Assembly: GCF_002591895.1 (NCBI RefSeq)
Contig: NZ_NISX01000013.1
Span: forward strand, 62,001 to 126,000
Reading direction: 5' to 3'
Length of the DNA: 64,000 nt
Source of the DNA: Lacimicrobium alkaliphilum
GTDB lineage: Bacteria; Pseudomonadota; Gammaproteobacteria; Enterobacterales; Alteromonadaceae
Numbering within the stretch: position 1 is the stretch's first letter; every line of letters starts with the position of its first letter. The notes under the pieces are model-generated. The model was not told where the DNA came from. It did no database searches and was given only the letters and a program-made list of their open reading frames with translations. The position numbers and the translations under genes are program-made. Shown in pieces: positions 8,125 through 17,907 of the stretch.

Positions 8125-8955
8125 CTATCGGTTTGCGAGAACGTCCCGAATTTCCCTGAGCTTAGCCTTGATCACCCGCATATTCTCCGGGCCGGTTCGC
8201 AGCAGCTGTTTCTGTGGTGCAGAGAGCGCTTCCAGGCGTTCATCTTTGTATTTATACATCACACTTTCTGTTGTCACTTCCACAGGCATGGGAACCTCGG
8301 GTGTATCCAGCAGATGATCAATGGCTTCTGTCAGCACATTGTCAAAATCCTCTGAGCCAGCACTGATCTCGGCAAAAATGTCTCTGATTGCCGGTTTATA
8401 GTCTTCATAAATGGCAATCATCTGTTCCGTTTCCATGCTCTCCATCGCTTCAACATAGGGGGTGTAGCGTTTATAACTGGCAGCGTCTATCCATTCTTTA
8501 CCAGCCTGGCGATACACCCTGAATTCCTGAGCTGGTGGTTGCAGAACCTGGTGATTGGCGGCCAGTTTCTGATCAGCCAGATTGGCACTGAAAACCACAA
8601 AACGACGTAACAGCTCTTCATCTACAATCAGCCGGGCTATGGCTTCATAGGTTCCGGTTTCAACAATGGCGGTTTTAATTGCGGCATCGCTGATATCCAG
8701 TGGCTCCGGCTCTGGCACGGGTTCCGGCTCAGGCACGGGTTCAGGCTCGGGCATGGGTTCAGGTTCAGGCATGGGCTCCGGCTCAGGTACTGGCTCCGGT
8801 TGTGGTATTTGTTCCTGTTCCGGCTCCGATGGTTCTGGCAGCGGAGCGTCATCTTTAGGCCAAAGAAATAGCGCAACAAGCAGGACGATTACCAACCCTG
8901 CAATAGCAAAATGGGGAAGCAGAGATTTTTTTTCAGTATTGTCATTGTCTGTCAT
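8125..8955 (-). CDS. DUF3014 single-pass membrane protein with a PEP repeat linker
   Basis: The protein has 276 residues from the ATG at 8953-8955, chosen because AAAAGGCGAG precedes it; an in-frame upstream ATG at 8991 lacks a ribosome site. Residues 1-12 are cytoplasmic, then comes one membrane helix ([17 protein letters not shown]). A Pro/Glu linker built on [12 protein letters not shown] units (period 18 bp in DNA, about 8700-8820) follows, and then the DUF3014 domain ([29 protein letters not shown]). The linker probably lets the domain reach through the periplasm. It is cotranscribed with the DUF1285 gene. The molecular function is unknown. Confidence 0.85.
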   Translation of the reverse strand: MTDNDNTEKKSLLPHFAIAGLVIVLLVALFLWPKDDAPLPEPSEPEQEQIPQPEPVPEPEPMPEPEPMPEPEPVPEPEPVPEPEPLDISDAAIKTAIVETGTYEAIARLIVDEELLRRFVVFSANLADQKLAANHQVLQPPAQEFRVYRQAGKEWIDAASYKRYTPYVEAMESMETEQMIAIYEDYKPAIRDIFAEISAGSEDFDNVLTEAIDHLLDTPEVPMPVEVTTESVMYKYKDERLEALSAPQKQLLRTGPENMRVIKAKLREIRDVLANR

Positions 8956-9183
8956 AACAACTCGCCTTTTCAGCTGGATGGAGATACCCAAATGATCTCA
9001 AAAATTTAAACAGGAATCTGAGGTTACCTGAACTATAGAGTCTATCAGTTAAGACTGAGAATGCACCTTGTCTGTTACACAATCCAGCCATTGAAGCGAA
9101 ATAAAGATGCCATATTACCTGATTCGTCTGAACTGATAATTGGATTGAAGAGTATATAAAAAGGGTAATATAAGGAGAATATA

Positions 9184-9489
9184 GTGAACATTCAGTTGGC
9201 TCTTTTACGTCAGGATAACCCCGTTATCGAAAAAGTATGGGTACTGTCCTTCGAAATGAGTGTGTATTTGGTGAAAATTTCAGTCGATGGCAAGCATGGC
9301 CTGGTCTATGATAATCATGGCAAGGCGATGAAGTTCACCAGTCTTGGCCAGATTCGTGATGTATTTGCCGATTTCGTTATTGTTCAGGCTGAGTTGGTTC
9401 ATCAGTCAGCATATGGTGAAATGATTGGCGCTGCGGAAGAGCCTGACAACACCATGAGGCTACCGATTCGCCTGGGTCAGAATCTTTGA
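9184..9489 (+). CDS. DUF6482-like small protein
   Basis: The protein has 101 residues and starts at GTG (9184) just after a strong AAGGAGAA ribosome site. The pattern YLVKISVDGKHGLVYDNHG, then SLGQIRDVFADF and ELVHQSAYGEMIG, resembles the DUF6482 family found in Alteromonadales and Pseudomonadales; its function is unknown. It is cytoplasmic, with no cysteines and no membrane segment. The gene stands alone ahead of proB, separated by a weak hairpin terminator. Confidence 0.65.
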   Translation: MNIQLALLRQDNPVIEKVWVLSFEMSVYLVKISVDGKHGLVYDNHGKAMKFTSLGQIRDVFADFVIVQAELVHQSAYGEMIGAAEEPDNTMRLPIRLGQNL

Positions 9490-9517
9490 CTGTAAAGTTT
9501 TAAGTATACAGTTTTTT
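9489..9517 (+). terminator. weak rho-independent terminator
   Basis: ACTGTA (9489-9494) pairs with TACAGT (9507-9512) and is followed by a T-run to 9517. The stem overlaps the last base of the DUF6482 stop codon. It is AT-rich, so termination may be partial. Confidence 0.5.
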
Positions 9518-9607
9518 ACGGGTGAGCGATTACCTTATAACCAAACGGCCTTGTTTATCACTTTTATAAGAGTATCCTAATATAAGGATTTGACTTCTGG
9601 AGGATAA

Positions 9608-10705
9608 ATGTCTGAATTTAACTGGCAACGGGCCGTAATTAAAGTGGGTAGTGCACTGATTTCACCAGATGGGCATCAGTGCAGTGCCAAATACTTACTG
9701 GCCATCGCCAGGTTCATTACCGAGAGTCGTGAACAAGGTAAACAGGTTATCATCGTGTCATCGGGTAGTGTGGCTGCGGGCCGCAGTGTTATAGCGCACA
9801 AGACGCATCCCTCTATCGCTGAGAAGCAGGCCATGGCCGCCGTAGGGCAGATGCAGATGATGGAAAACTGGTCCCGTTTCTTTGATTTTCCCTGTGCTCA
9901 GGTATTGCTGACCTATGATGATTTTCATGACAGATCCCGTTATGTAAACATTAAAAATACAGTCAGAGAGTTGTTGAACAACAACGTGCTACCTATCGTA
10001 AACGAGAATGACACCACATCTGTCGATGTTCTCAAGGTGGGTGACAATGACAATCTTGCCGCGTATGCGGCAATGGTCGCTGAGGCCGATACGTTGGTCA
10101 TCTGTTCTGATATTGATGGCCTGTATGATGCAGACCCACGTATTAATCCTCAGGCAAAACTGATCCCAGTGGTTAACAATATTGATGGCACTATTTATGA
10201 GCTGGCTGGTGGCCCCGGCAGCAAAGTGGGCACGGGTGGCATGCGTACAAAAATTGAAGCAGCTGATAAATGTGCAGAGAGTGGTATTCAGACTCTTATT
10301 GTTAATGGCAGCAAAGGTGAAGTCTTCGATGCGCTGCTTGACGGCCGTATTCCGGGAACCCGCTTTGTGCCTGGAAAAACACCGGACACGGCAAAAGAAC
10401 AGTGGCTCAAACATACGCTTATTGCCACTGGCCGTATCGAAGTGGATCAGGGGGCCAAAAAAGCCCTTATTCAGACGGGCGCATCCCTGCTGCCTGTTGG
10501 TATCAGTGGTGTGGAAGGTGATTTCACTGCCGGTGACGCGGTAGAAATCTGCCACAATAACGTACCTTTTGCTAAGGGTGTTGCCCTCTACAGTGCTGCA
10601 GACCTGAACGCCATTAAAGGCTTATACAGTGACGATTTCGAGAGTGTCATTGGTTACTCTTCAGGTGAAGCTGCTGTACACCGGGATGATTTGGCACTGC
10701 TCTAG
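9608..10705 (+). CDS. proB: glutamate 5-kinase
   Basis: This 365-residue enzyme phosphorylates the gamma-carboxyl of L-glutamate, the first step of proline synthesis in the cytoplasm. The amino-acid-kinase domain covers about 1-255 (VIKVGSALIS, IVSSGSVAAG, PIVNENDTTS, GTGGMRTKIEAA) and a PUA domain covers about 275-360. Proline feedback control in this family depends on the kinase/PUA arrangement seen here. A TCTGGAGGA ribosome site precedes the ATG. It forms a unit with proA, 79 bases downstream, with an intercistronic hairpin between them. Confidence 0.96.
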   Translation: MSEFNWQRAVIKVGSALISPDGHQCSAKYLLAIARFITESREQGKQVIIVSSGSVAAGRSVIAHKTHPSIAEKQAMAAVGQMQMMENWSRFFDFPCAQVLLTYDDFHDRSRYVNIKNTVRELLNNNVLPIVNENDTTSVDVLKVGDNDNLAAYAAMVAEADTLVICSDIDGLYDADPRINPQAKLIPVVNNIDGTIYELAGGPGSKVGTGGMRTKIEAADKCAESGIQTLIVNGSKGEVFDALLDGRIPGTRFVPGKTPDTAKEQWLKHTLIATGRIEVDQGAKKALIQTGASLLPVGISGVEGDFTAGDAVEICHNNVPFAKGVALYSAADLNAIKGLYSDDFESVIGYSSGEAAVHRDDLALL

Positions 10706-10734
10706 AGCCTGTTCGTATCCCTGAATTTATTTTT

Positions 10735-10763
10735 CAGCCTGCCGGCATTTGCCGAGCGGGCTG
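10735..10763 (+). promoter_or_regulatory. intercistronic hairpin between proB and proA
   Basis: CGGCA-TT-TGCCG (10743-10754) is nested inside CAGCC/GGCTG (10735-10739 and 10759-10763), followed by TTTT. It may be a partial terminator or an mRNA-stability element; proA has its own strong ribosome site (AAAGGAGA) just beyond. Confidence 0.4.
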
Positions 10764-10784
10764 TTTTCCGACAAAGGAGAAAAC

Positions 10785-12035
10785 ATGACATTTTCAATTA
10801 AGCAGATGGCGCAAAAAGCGAGAGTCGCTTCCCGCCAGTTAGCAAAACTGACCTCAAGCAAGAAAAATGCGGTGTTGCATAGCATCGCTGACAATCTGGA
10901 GTCGATGACGGACAGTATCCTTGAAGCCAACAAGAAAGATCTTGAAGCGGGTCGTCAGGCCGATTTGGCTGAATCCATGATCGACCGGCTGACACTGAGT
11001 AAAGACGCGATAGCCAATATTGCCGATGCAGTGCGCCAGATTGCAGCGCAGGATGATCCTGTAGGCAGTATCCGGGACATTCAACGCCAGCCAAGTGGTA
11101 TTGAAGTGGGTAAAATGCGCATTCCTCTGGGTGTTGTAGCGATGATTTATGAATCACGCCCGAATGTGACAATTGATGCGGCGGCTCTGTGCTTTAAAGC
11201 CGGTAATGCAGTGGTGTTGCGTGGTGGTAAAGAAGCGCTGCATTCCAATCTGGCGCTGGCAGAATGTATTAAAGCGGCATTACAGGCTCATAGTGTTGAT
11301 CCCAACGTGGTGGTGGTAGTGCCGGATCCTGACCGTGCAATCATGAACGAGTTAATGACTCTGAATGAAGAGATTGATCTGATCATTCCTCGGGGCGGTG
11401 AAGGCTTGATCCGATTCGTGTCTGAAAACAGCCGTATTCCGGTTATTCAGCATTATAAAGGTGTGTGCCACCTTTATGTGGATAGCGCTGCGGATGAGGC
11501 CAAGGCACTGGGTCTGCTGCAAAATGGTAAAACTCAGCGTACCGGAGTGTGTAATGCGCTGGAGACATTACTTGTGCATAAGGATATCGCGCCGAGTTTC
11601 CTGCCAATGGCTGCTGCAATGCTGGCTGAACATAAGGTCAGAGTGCATGCCTGCGAACAGAGTATTGACTATTTTGAGGGTGCAGAGCCCGCCACGGAGG
11701 AAGACTGGGATACAGAGTACCTGGCATTGGAGATTGCTGTGCGCGTCATTGATAGTTTCGATCATGCGGTTGAGCATCTTGAGCAATACAGCTCCGGTCA
11801 TACTGAAGTGATTGCCACCCAGGATTACTCCCGTGCACAACAGTTTATCCGCAGTATTAATTCCGCTGTGGTAATGGCCAATGCCTCGTCTCGTTTCTCA
11901 GATGGCGGTGAGCTGGGCTTGGGGGCAGAGATTGGTATCTCTACCAGTAAACTCCATGCTTATGGCCCGATGGGCGCAGAATCCCTGACTACCGAGAAGT
12001 TTATTGTTCTGGGTGACGGCCATATTCGCCAGTAA
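10785..12035 (+). CDS. proA: gamma-glutamyl phosphate reductase
   Basis: This 416-residue NADPH-dependent member of the aldehyde dehydrogenase superfamily reduces gamma-glutamyl phosphate to glutamate semialdehyde, the second proline step, and channels the labile substrate from ProB. The start is the ATG at 10785 behind AAAGGAGA; the length then equals E. coli ProA (417). The family motifs are visible: MIYESRPNVTIDAAALCFKAG, LIIPRGG, and the catalytic cysteine in QRTGVCNALETLLVH. It lies downstream of proB and is followed by a hairpin at 12059-12076. Confidence 0.96.
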   Translation: MTFSIKQMAQKARVASRQLAKLTSSKKNAVLHSIADNLESMTDSILEANKKDLEAGRQADLAESMIDRLTLSKDAIANIADAVRQIAAQDDPVGSIRDIQRQPSGIEVGKMRIPLGVVAMIYESRPNVTIDAAALCFKAGNAVVLRGGKEALHSNLALAECIKAALQAHSVDPNVVVVVPDPDRAIMNELMTLNEEIDLIIPRGGEGLIRFVSENSRIPVIQHYKGVCHLYVDSAADEAKALGLLQNGKTQRTGVCNALETLLVHKDIAPSFLPMAAAMLAEHKVRVHACEQSIDYFEGAEPATEEDWDTEYLALEIAVRVIDSFDHAVEHLEQYSSGHTEVIATQDYSRAQQFIRSINSAVVMANASSRFSDGGELGLGAEIGISTSKLHAYGPMGAESLTTEKFIVLGDGHIRQ

Positions 12036-12058
12036 GCCCGCCGTGTAAAAAGTCTCAG

Positions 12059-12080
12059 GGCACCATTCGGTGCCCTTACT
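12059..12080 (+). terminator. hairpin terminator after proA
   Basis: GGGCACC-ATTC-GGTGCCC is a perfect 7-bp stem with a tetraloop, 24 bases after the proA stop, but the following tract (TTACTCATT) is not a clean T-run. Confidence 0.55.
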
Positions 12081-12239
12081 CATTGTCGCTGCTCATTCTT
12101 TTCCCTCCCAAAGTCAGCAGGAATAAGTAACCTTTCCCATATCTTAATTCGCTTATATTCCATCTGATTTTCAGGTCTGCTTTGATATCGGCACAAAAGT
12201 CTCTAGAATCCGTTGCATAATTCAGATTTGAGATCACCC

Positions 12240-12845
12240 ATGCCTGTTATCAAAGAACTGTTTGAGAAAAATCGCCAATGGGCAGAACGGACCGTTGAGT
12301 CAGAGCCGGATTTTTTTAAGAAGCTTTCTGAGCAGCAGACCCCGGAATATCTGTGGATTGGCTGTGCTGACAGCAGGGTACCGGCTAACCAGTTGTTGGA
12401 TCTGTTGCCGGGCGATATTTTTGTTCATCGTAATGTGGCTAATCTGGTCATTCATACTGATCTGAATTGTCTGTCTGTGCTCCAGTATGCCGTTGAAGTG
12501 CTCAAGGTTAAGCATATTATCGTCTGTGGTCACTATGGTTGTGGTGGCGTGGAAGCGGCGCTGGCAAACAGGCAACTGGGCCTGATTGATAACTGGCTGG
12601 CTCATATTCAGGATATTGCGACTTATCACTGGCAGGCATTAGAGCCATTGCCGCAGGAAGAGCGGGTGCAGAAGCTCTGTGAGTTGAATGTGCTGGAACA
12701 GGCACGCAATATAAAACGCACCTCTATTGTTCGGGACGCGCTCGCCCGTGGCCAGGATTTGCGAGTCCATAGCTGGATCTACAGTCTGCGTAACGGTCGT
12801 CTAACGGATGTGGAAGCCAAATATCGCGAAGCTGAACAGAAGTAA
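12240..12845 (+). CDS. can: beta-class carbonic anhydrase
   Basis: This 201-residue enzyme interconverts carbon dioxide and bicarbonate, supplying bicarbonate for carboxylations in the cytoplasm. The zinc ligands have the same numbering as the E. coli enzyme: C42 and D44 (GCADSR), H98 and C101 (CGHYGCGG), with R46 completing the Asp/Arg dyad. The start at 12240 aligns the N-terminus (PVIKELFEKNRQWAERTV) with E. coli Can; an in-frame ATG at 12213 would add nine residues. The MOSC gene follows five bases after its stop, so the two may be cotranscribed. Confidence 0.95.
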   Translation: MPVIKELFEKNRQWAERTVESEPDFFKKLSEQQTPEYLWIGCADSRVPANQLLDLLPGDIFVHRNVANLVIHTDLNCLSVLQYAVEVLKVKHIIVCGHYGCGGVEAALANRQLGLIDNWLAHIQDIATYHWQALEPLPQEERVQKLCELNVLEQARNIKRTSIVRDALARGQDLRVHSWIYSLRNGRLTDVEAKYREAEQK

Positions 12846-12850
12846 AACGG

Positions 12851-13678
12851 ATGTCACAGAGAATTGCCGGACTGTTTATTTACCCGATTAAATCTACCCG
12901 TGGATTGCAACTATCCCGCTCAGTGGTAACTGCTGAAGGGTTGGCCCTGGATCGACGTTTTATGCTGGCTGATCGCAAAGGTCGCATGCTCACTGGCAGG
13001 GCATTGCCAAAACTGGTGCAGGTAAAAGCCACGCCGCTAAGTGACGGTCTGCTGGTCACTCACCCGAATATGCCGCCTCTTGAACTGCACTATCCGCAGT
13101 TCTCTGGCGATGGCATTGAAACCCATGTGTGGAAGGATAAATTCAGCGGCCTGGCGACCCATCAGCAGGCGGACGACTGGTTTTCAGCGCTGTTGGGCCG
13201 TGATTGCCAGCTGCTCTATACCGGCAATGAATCCCCGCGATTCAGTCAAAGTGCGGATACTCATGTCAGTTTCGCCGACGGATATCCGTTGCTGGTGATT
13301 TCACAAGCGTCACTAGAGGCACTCAATCAACGTTTAGCGCAGCCCCACCGGATGGAACAATTCAGACCTAATCTGGTCGTGACAGGAACAGAGCCCTTTG
13401 CTGAGGACAACTGGGAGCGGATCCGCATCGGTGAGGTGGAGCTGCGCCTGGACAATCCCTGTAGCCGCTGTATTTTCACTACCCGGGATCCGAAAAACGG
13501 AGAATTTATTGGCAATCAGGAACCACTGAAGGCACTTTCCCTTTTTCGTAAAGAACAGAACGGCAAAATCAATTTTGGTATGAATGCGACGGTGATCAAA
13601 GGCGGGTTACTGGAGCAGGATTCTGAAATAGAAGTGCTGGAGACAAGAGTTGCTGAGCATTATGTAGCGTCGAATTGA
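12851..13678 (+). CDS. MOSC-domain protein, YcbX-like without the ferredoxin domain
   Basis: The protein has 275 residues. An N-terminal MOSC beta-barrel (GLFIYPIKSTRGLQL, LDRRFMLAD) is followed by the MOSC domain with its conserved cysteine in NPCSRC (about 202-206). The family binds molybdenum cofactor and reduces N-hydroxylated compounds. E. coli YcbX (369 residues) carries an additional C-terminal 2Fe-2S domain that is absent here, so electrons would have to come from a separate partner, as in eukaryotic mARC. It starts five bases after the carbonic anhydrase gene. Its stop codon lies inside a 16-bp palindrome (13669-13684). Confidence 0.85.
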   Translation: MSQRIAGLFIYPIKSTRGLQLSRSVVTAEGLALDRRFMLADRKGRMLTGRALPKLVQVKATPLSDGLLVTHPNMPPLELHYPQFSGDGIETHVWKDKFSGLATHQQADDWFSALLGRDCQLLYTGNESPRFSQSADTHVSFADGYPLLVISQASLEALNQRLAQPHRMEQFRPNLVVTGTEPFAEDNWERIRIGEVELRLDNPCSRCIFTTRDPKNGEFIGNQEPLKALSLFRKEQNGKINFGMNATVIKGGLLEQDSEIEVLETRVAEHYVASN

Positions 13679-13684
13679 TTCGAC
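13669..13684. repeat. REP-like hairpin GTCGAAT-TG-ATTCGAC
   Basis: This perfect 7-2-7 palindrome overlaps the MOSC stop codon. The same hairpin with small variations occurs twice at 55916-55931 and 55947-55962. Confidence 0.6.
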
Positions 13685-13745
13685 CATCGCTATTAGCCTG
13701 GTATTAAAACTCAGCGTTCTCTGCGACTCAGCGGTGAGATTCTGC

Positions 13746-13774
13746 AAAAAAAAGCCCGGCCAAATTGACCGGGC
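13746..13774 (-). terminator. rho-independent terminator of ilvC
   Basis: On the minus strand GCCCGGT and GCCGGGC form a GC-rich stem with an AT loop, followed by an eight-base T-run. It lies about 56 bases past the ilvC stop. Confidence 0.85.
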
Positions 13775-13829
13775 AACAGGTGCCAGGCACCTAACGACAG
13801 AAAATGGGAGTAATTTTCTGCAGACTTGC

Positions 13830-15314
13830 TTAACTGTTTTCCACAATGGCTTTCATATCTGTCATATAGCCGCGAAGGGTATCCCCTATTTTCTCAACAG
13901 GATGCTGACGAATGGCAGCATTAACCTGCACCAGCGCTCTGTTATCTACACTGTGAGAATCCAGATTCAGCCCCTTGCCTATCAGATCCGTATCGATTTT
14001 TGGCATAAACTTCTCCGCCAGCAGCGGCATTGCTGCATTGGCAAAAAGGTAGTTGCCGTATTCTGCGGTGTCTGAAATGACAACGTTCATCTCGTACAAG
14101 CGCTTACGGGCAATGGTGTTGGCAATTAGCGGAGTTTCGTGCAGCGATTCGTAATAAGCTGACTCTGGCAACATGCCGGATTCCACCATCACATCGAAAG
14201 CAAGCTCAACACCCGCCTTGATCATAGCCACCAGCAAAATACCTTTGTCGAAGAATTCCTGCTCATCAATCTTGCCATTGTATTCAGGTGTTTGCTCGAA
14301 CGCACTCTGACGAGTCTGTTCCCGCCATTTGAGCAAATTGGCATCGCCGTCAGCCCAATCCTGCATCATGGTGCGAGAAAACTCACCGCTGAGAATGTCA
14401 TCCTGATGTTTTTCAAACAAAGGGCGAAGCAAGGTTTTGAGCTCTTCTGACAATGCCTGAGCCTTAAGCTTGGCCGGATTAGACAGTCTGTCCATCATAT
14501 TGGTGATGCCACCAATCTTCAGTGCCTCAGTTACCGCCTGTAATCCATATTGTATCAATGCAGCTGCGTAGGCCCTATCGATGCCATCATCCACCATCTT
14601 ATCAAAGGCAAGCAGTGCCGCAGTTTGCTGCATACCGCAAAGGATTGTTTGCTCGCCCATCAGGTCAGATTTCACTTCCGCTACAAAAGACGACTCGAGC
14701 ACCCCTGCTCTGTCACCGCCTGTAGCCGATGCCAGGGCTTTGGCGATATCCAGGCCCTGACCCTGGGGATCATTCTCAGGATGTACAGCAATCAGTGTCG
14801 GAACGCCGAATCCGCGTTTGTATTCTTCGCGAACTTCAGTGCCCGGGCACTTAGGTGCACACATGACTACTGTGATGTCGTCGCGGATTTGCTGGCCTTC
14901 TTCGACAATATTAAAACCATGAGAATAGGATAGCGTGGCGCCTTTTTTCATCAGCGGCATAACCGCTTCAATCACATTGGCATGCTGCTTATCCGGGGTC
15001 AGGTTGTAGACCAGATCTGCCTGGGGGATAAGCTGTTGGTAGGTTCCTACAGTAAAGTCGTTACTGCTGGCGCGAACATAAGATTCACGCTTCTCTTCAA
15101 TGGCGCTCTGACGCAGTGCGTAGGCCACATCCAGACCAGAATCGCGCATATTCAGACCCTGATTCAGGCCCTGAGCGCCACAACCGACGATGACAATTTT
15201 CTTGCCTTTAAGGAAATCACAACCGGAGTTGAATTCTTCCCGGTCCATAAAACGACAGCGACCGAGCTGGTCCAGCTGCTCTCTGAGTTTCAGAGAATTA
15301 AAATAATTTGCCAT
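13830..15314 (-). CDS. ilvC: ketol-acid reductoisomerase (NADP+), long form
   Basis: This 494-residue class II enzyme (E. coli IlvC has 491) converts acetolactate and acetohydroxybutyrate to the dihydroxy acids of valine and isoleucine synthesis. The start is the ATG at 15312-15314, with GGAGC just upstream and the N-terminus [14 protein letters not shown] as in E. coli. The frame stays open to 15521, but that extension runs through the regulatory region and overlaps ilvY. The Rossmann motif ([12 protein letters not shown]) and two C-terminal knotted KARI domains are present. It is transcribed divergently from ilvY; LysR-type IlvY activates ilvC when the substrates accumulate. Confidence 0.97.
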   Translation of the reverse strand: MANYFNSLKLREQLDQLGRCRFMDREEFNSGCDFLKGKKIVIVGCGAQGLNQGLNMRDSGLDVAYALRQSAIEEKRESYVRASSNDFTVGTYQQLIPQADLVYNLTPDKQHANVIEAVMPLMKKGATLSYSHGFNIVEEGQQIRDDITVVMCAPKCPGTEVREEYKRGFGVPTLIAVHPENDPQGQGLDIAKALASATGGDRAGVLESSFVAEVKSDLMGEQTILCGMQQTAALLAFDKMVDDGIDRAYAAALIQYGLQAVTEALKIGGITNMMDRLSNPAKLKAQALSEELKTLLRPLFEKHQDDILSGEFSRTMMQDWADGDANLLKWREQTRQSAFEQTPEYNGKIDEQEFFDKGILLVAMIKAGVELAFDVMVESGMLPESAYYESLHETPLIANTIARKRLYEMNVVISDTAEYGNYLFANAAMPLLAEKFMPKIDTDLIGKGLNLDSHSVDNRALVQVNAAIRQHPVEKIGDTLRGYMTDMKAIVENS

Positions 15315-15437
15315 TTCTTGCTCCAAATGCCCTGACAAAATTTCAGGACTGAGAATCTTCTTCTTACAAGCCAGTGACGTACTTGTATGTTGCAGCCGAT
15401 AATAGACTAGCCACCACGTTGAATAAAATGATATATA

Positions 15438-15454
15438 TGCAACATAGTGTTGCA
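15438..15454. promoter_or_regulatory. IlvY operator candidate between ilvC and ilvY
   Basis: TGCAACA-TAG-TGTTGCA is a perfect 7-3-7 palindrome 17 bases upstream of ilvY. A further TGTTGCA half-site lies at 15388-15394 toward ilvC, giving the tandem-site layout known for IlvY, which represses its own gene and activates ilvC. Confidence 0.8.
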
Positions 15455-15470
15455 ATAACTGAAATATACT

Positions 15471-16328
15471 ATGGATATCCGCTCTCTTCAGCTGTTTCAG
15501 CATCTGGCTACCAGTTTGCACTTCGCGAAAACGGCAGAAGCCATGTTTGTCTCTCCCTCCACACTCAGCCGCTCTATTCAGAGGTTGGAACAGGAATGCG
15601 GCACAAGTCTTTTTGTGCGTGATAATCGCAATGTGCGGTTAACTGCTGCGGGCAGTCAATTACTGGATTTCAGTAGCCGGACCTTACGGGAATGGCAGGA
15701 TGTTAAGACAGCTATTCAGCGGCAGAGCCAGGTGGTACAGGGAGAGCTTTCGCTATTTTGTTCGGTTACTGCCAGCTATAGTCACCTGCCCGCATTGCTG
15801 GAACGTTTTCGCCACCGCTATCCACAGGTTGAAATAAAACTGACCACCGGCGATCCGGCTACATCGGTAGAGAAAGTCCGCACTAAACAGGTTGATCTGG
15901 CTATTGCGGTTGAATCGCCGGAATTTGCTGATGAACTCAGTTTTCAGCATCTGGATACTTTGCCGCTGGTGCTGATTTGCCCTTCATATCTGGGATTTAC
16001 CCAATTGCAGCAGATTGACTGGCGAAAGGTAGCAATGGTGCTGCCGGAGTCCGGTCCTTCCCGCCGAATAGTTCATCACTGGCTGGCAGAGCGCGGTATC
16101 AGGCCCAATGTGTATGCTTCTGTGGCCGGAAATGAAGCTATCGTCAGTATGGTGGCGCTGGGATGCGGTATTGGAATCGTGCCGCGCCCGGTGGTAGAGC
16201 AGTCGGTGCTGGCGAATCAGATCAGTATTATTTCCCTGCCGGATATTGAGTCATTTAAACTGGGCATCTGTTGTCTGCATGAACGGTCATCAGAACCCCT
16301 TATTCAGGCACTGATGGCACAGATATGA
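15471..16328 (+). CDS. ilvY: LysR-type activator of ilvC
   Basis: The protein has 285 residues. An N-terminal winged helix-turn-helix ([20 protein letters not shown], then [16 protein letters not shown]) is followed by a LysR substrate-binding domain (about 90-285). IlvY binds as a tetramer to the ilvY-ilvC divergent promoter and turns on ilvC in response to acetolactate or acetohydroxybutyrate. The assignment rests on the family, on the divergent position next to ilvC, and on the palindrome in the shared region. The start is the ATG at 15471. Confidence 0.93.
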   Translation: MDIRSLQLFQHLATSLHFAKTAEAMFVSPSTLSRSIQRLEQECGTSLFVRDNRNVRLTAAGSQLLDFSSRTLREWQDVKTAIQRQSQVVQGELSLFCSVTASYSHLPALLERFRHRYPQVEIKLTTGDPATSVEKVRTKQVDLAIAVESPEFADELSFQHLDTLPLVLICPSYLGFTQLQQIDWRKVAMVLPESGPSRRIVHHWLAERGIRPNVYASVAGNEAIVSMVALGCGIGIVPRPVVEQSVLANQISIISLPDIESFKLGICCLHERSSEPLIQALMAQI

Positions 16329-16402
16329 ACCTGGCCGGTACATTCGCCAGTTAACTCCCGTTCAGATACTATGCACTTCCCTGATACGGATTGACCCTGA
16401 CC

Positions 16403-17278
16403 ATGCTTTGGATTCCCTTTACCCTGATGGCCGCTTTTATGCAGGCCTGGCGCAATGCTTTTCAGAAAAAACTCAGTCATGAGGTGTCGGCCAGCGGCGT
16501 GACGCTGGCCCGCTTTGTGCTGGCTGGGCCTGTGGCGGCATTATATTTGTGGGGGCTGTATCAGATTCAGCCAGCCTCTGCCCCGGTCTTTACGGCCCCT
16601 TTGCTGGGGTTCATTCTGGGGGCGGCACTGATGCAGATCCTGGCGACCGCACTGATGGTGACTTTATTCAAGCGACGCAACTACGCTATCGGTGTTGGGC
16701 TGGCTAAGAGTGAAGCGGTACTGGCTGCGGCTCTTGGTGTGGCCTTTTTTTCCGCGTCACTGAGTCTGCTCGGCTGGCTCGGTGTTCTGATGGGCGCCAT
16801 CGCCATACTGCTGCTCAGTGGCATTAATCGGGTCCGCACCTGGTCATGGGATAGTTTATTGCTGGGAATTGGCAGTGGGCTGGCCTTTGCATTAACGTCC
16901 CTGTGGGTTCGCCAGGCCAGCCTGGAACTGGGTTTACCCTTTCCACATGGTGCCGCCTGGGTGCTGTTGCTGGTCTTGTTGTTGCAGACATTGTTGTTAA
17001 CCGGCTGGCTGCTGATGACCGACAGAGATACGTTGGTTGCCCTGTGGCGGCGACCGGGACTTACCCTGATCATAAGCCTGCTCAGCTGCCTGGGTTCAAT
17101 TGGCTGGTTTACTGCCATGAGTCTTGAGACGGTGGCACTGGTTAAAACTCTGGGGCAGGTAGAAATCTTTTTCAGCCTGCTGATCTCCCGTTATATGTTT
17201 CGGGAATCACTGGCCAGAGCTGATAAATGGGGATTGTTATTGATTGTAGTGGCGGCGATCTGTGTGGTCTGGGCCTGA
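16403..17278 (+). CDS. EamA/DMT-family transporter
   Basis: This 291-residue integral membrane protein has about ten hydrophobic segments in two EamA repeats (first half about 1-140, second about 150-290; the end is LLLIVVAAICVVWA). Such proteins export amino acids or other metabolites through the inner membrane. The substrate is unknown; the neighbourhood of ilvY/ilvC makes branched-chain intermediates thinkable, but that is only a guess. I chose the ATG at 16403; an in-frame TTG at 16391 is also possible, and neither has a good ribosome site. It is transcribed in the same direction as ilvY, 74 bases downstream. Confidence 0.8.
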   Translation: MLWIPFTLMAAFMQAWRNAFQKKLSHEVSASGVTLARFVLAGPVAALYLWGLYQIQPASAPVFTAPLLGFILGAALMQILATALMVTLFKRRNYAIGVGLAKSEAVLAAALGVAFFSASLSLLGWLGVLMGAIAILLLSGINRVRTWSWDSLLLGIGSGLAFALTSLWVRQASLELGLPFPHGAAWVLLLVLLLQTLLLTGWLLMTDRDTLVALWRRPGLTLIISLLSCLGSIGWFTAMSLETVALVKTLGQVEIFFSLLISRYMFRESLARADKWGLLLIVVAAICVVWA

Positions 17279-17907
17279 TTGCCGTTTATCTGTATCGCCA
17301 AACCCTCGGCATACCCTCTTTCTGAACATCGCCGCTCATTCGCATCCATGCGACCGCGGCATACCGTCCTTTTGAAACAGGCCTCCTGCCTTTTTCAAAA
17401 GTCCAGCTTCGGCATCCTTGCCTCCGCGCTGTTCGCTGAAAATGCGTTGCATTTTCCGGGCGCTTACAGCCCCTGGACATAAAAAAACCGGCGTTTGCCT
17501 AATGCTTGTCAGTTAAACAAATCTGGCTTTTGTATGTTGACTTAAACGAGACATCGACCTCCCTGTCTTTTATGTCTCTCGTCCCTTCGAGCCAGTTACC
17601 TTTGTAAGGACACAAAGGTAACCGACAAAATTTTCTGGAAAAATTTTGAACATCCGAAGGATGGCCTTTGGTGAAATCTAGGGAAGGATTTCATAAAAGT
17701 CCCTCGCTCAGGACAGCTTCTGATTCCGTTTCCGAAGCAGGCTTACTGAGCGCACCGGCTTTCGCCATGACCGAACTTTGTGTGGCGTTAGGGGCGTGCT
17801 TTCTTTGGGTTACCTTGCTTTACACGAGTAAAGACAATTTGGTCGGGAACCAAATTGGACAGCTTTAGCTGGCCTGAAAGGCATTGGGCAGGGATGCCCA
17901 ATGCAAA

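Noticed and set aside
8666-8995. Plus-strand Gly/Ser-rich open frame
   Set aside because: It is the antisense of the PEP-repeat linker in the DUF3014 gene; it has no ribosome site and its composition is explained by the repeat.
15315-15521. N-terminal extension of ilvC by 69 residues
   Set aside because: The extension crosses the IlvY operator and the start of ilvY, and the ATG at 15314 has a ribosome site and matches the known IlvC N-terminus.
17668-17868. 66-residue open frame in the hairpin-rich gap
   Set aside because: No ribosome site; the sequence is made of palindromic repeats, and similar spurious frames occur wherever such repeats lie.
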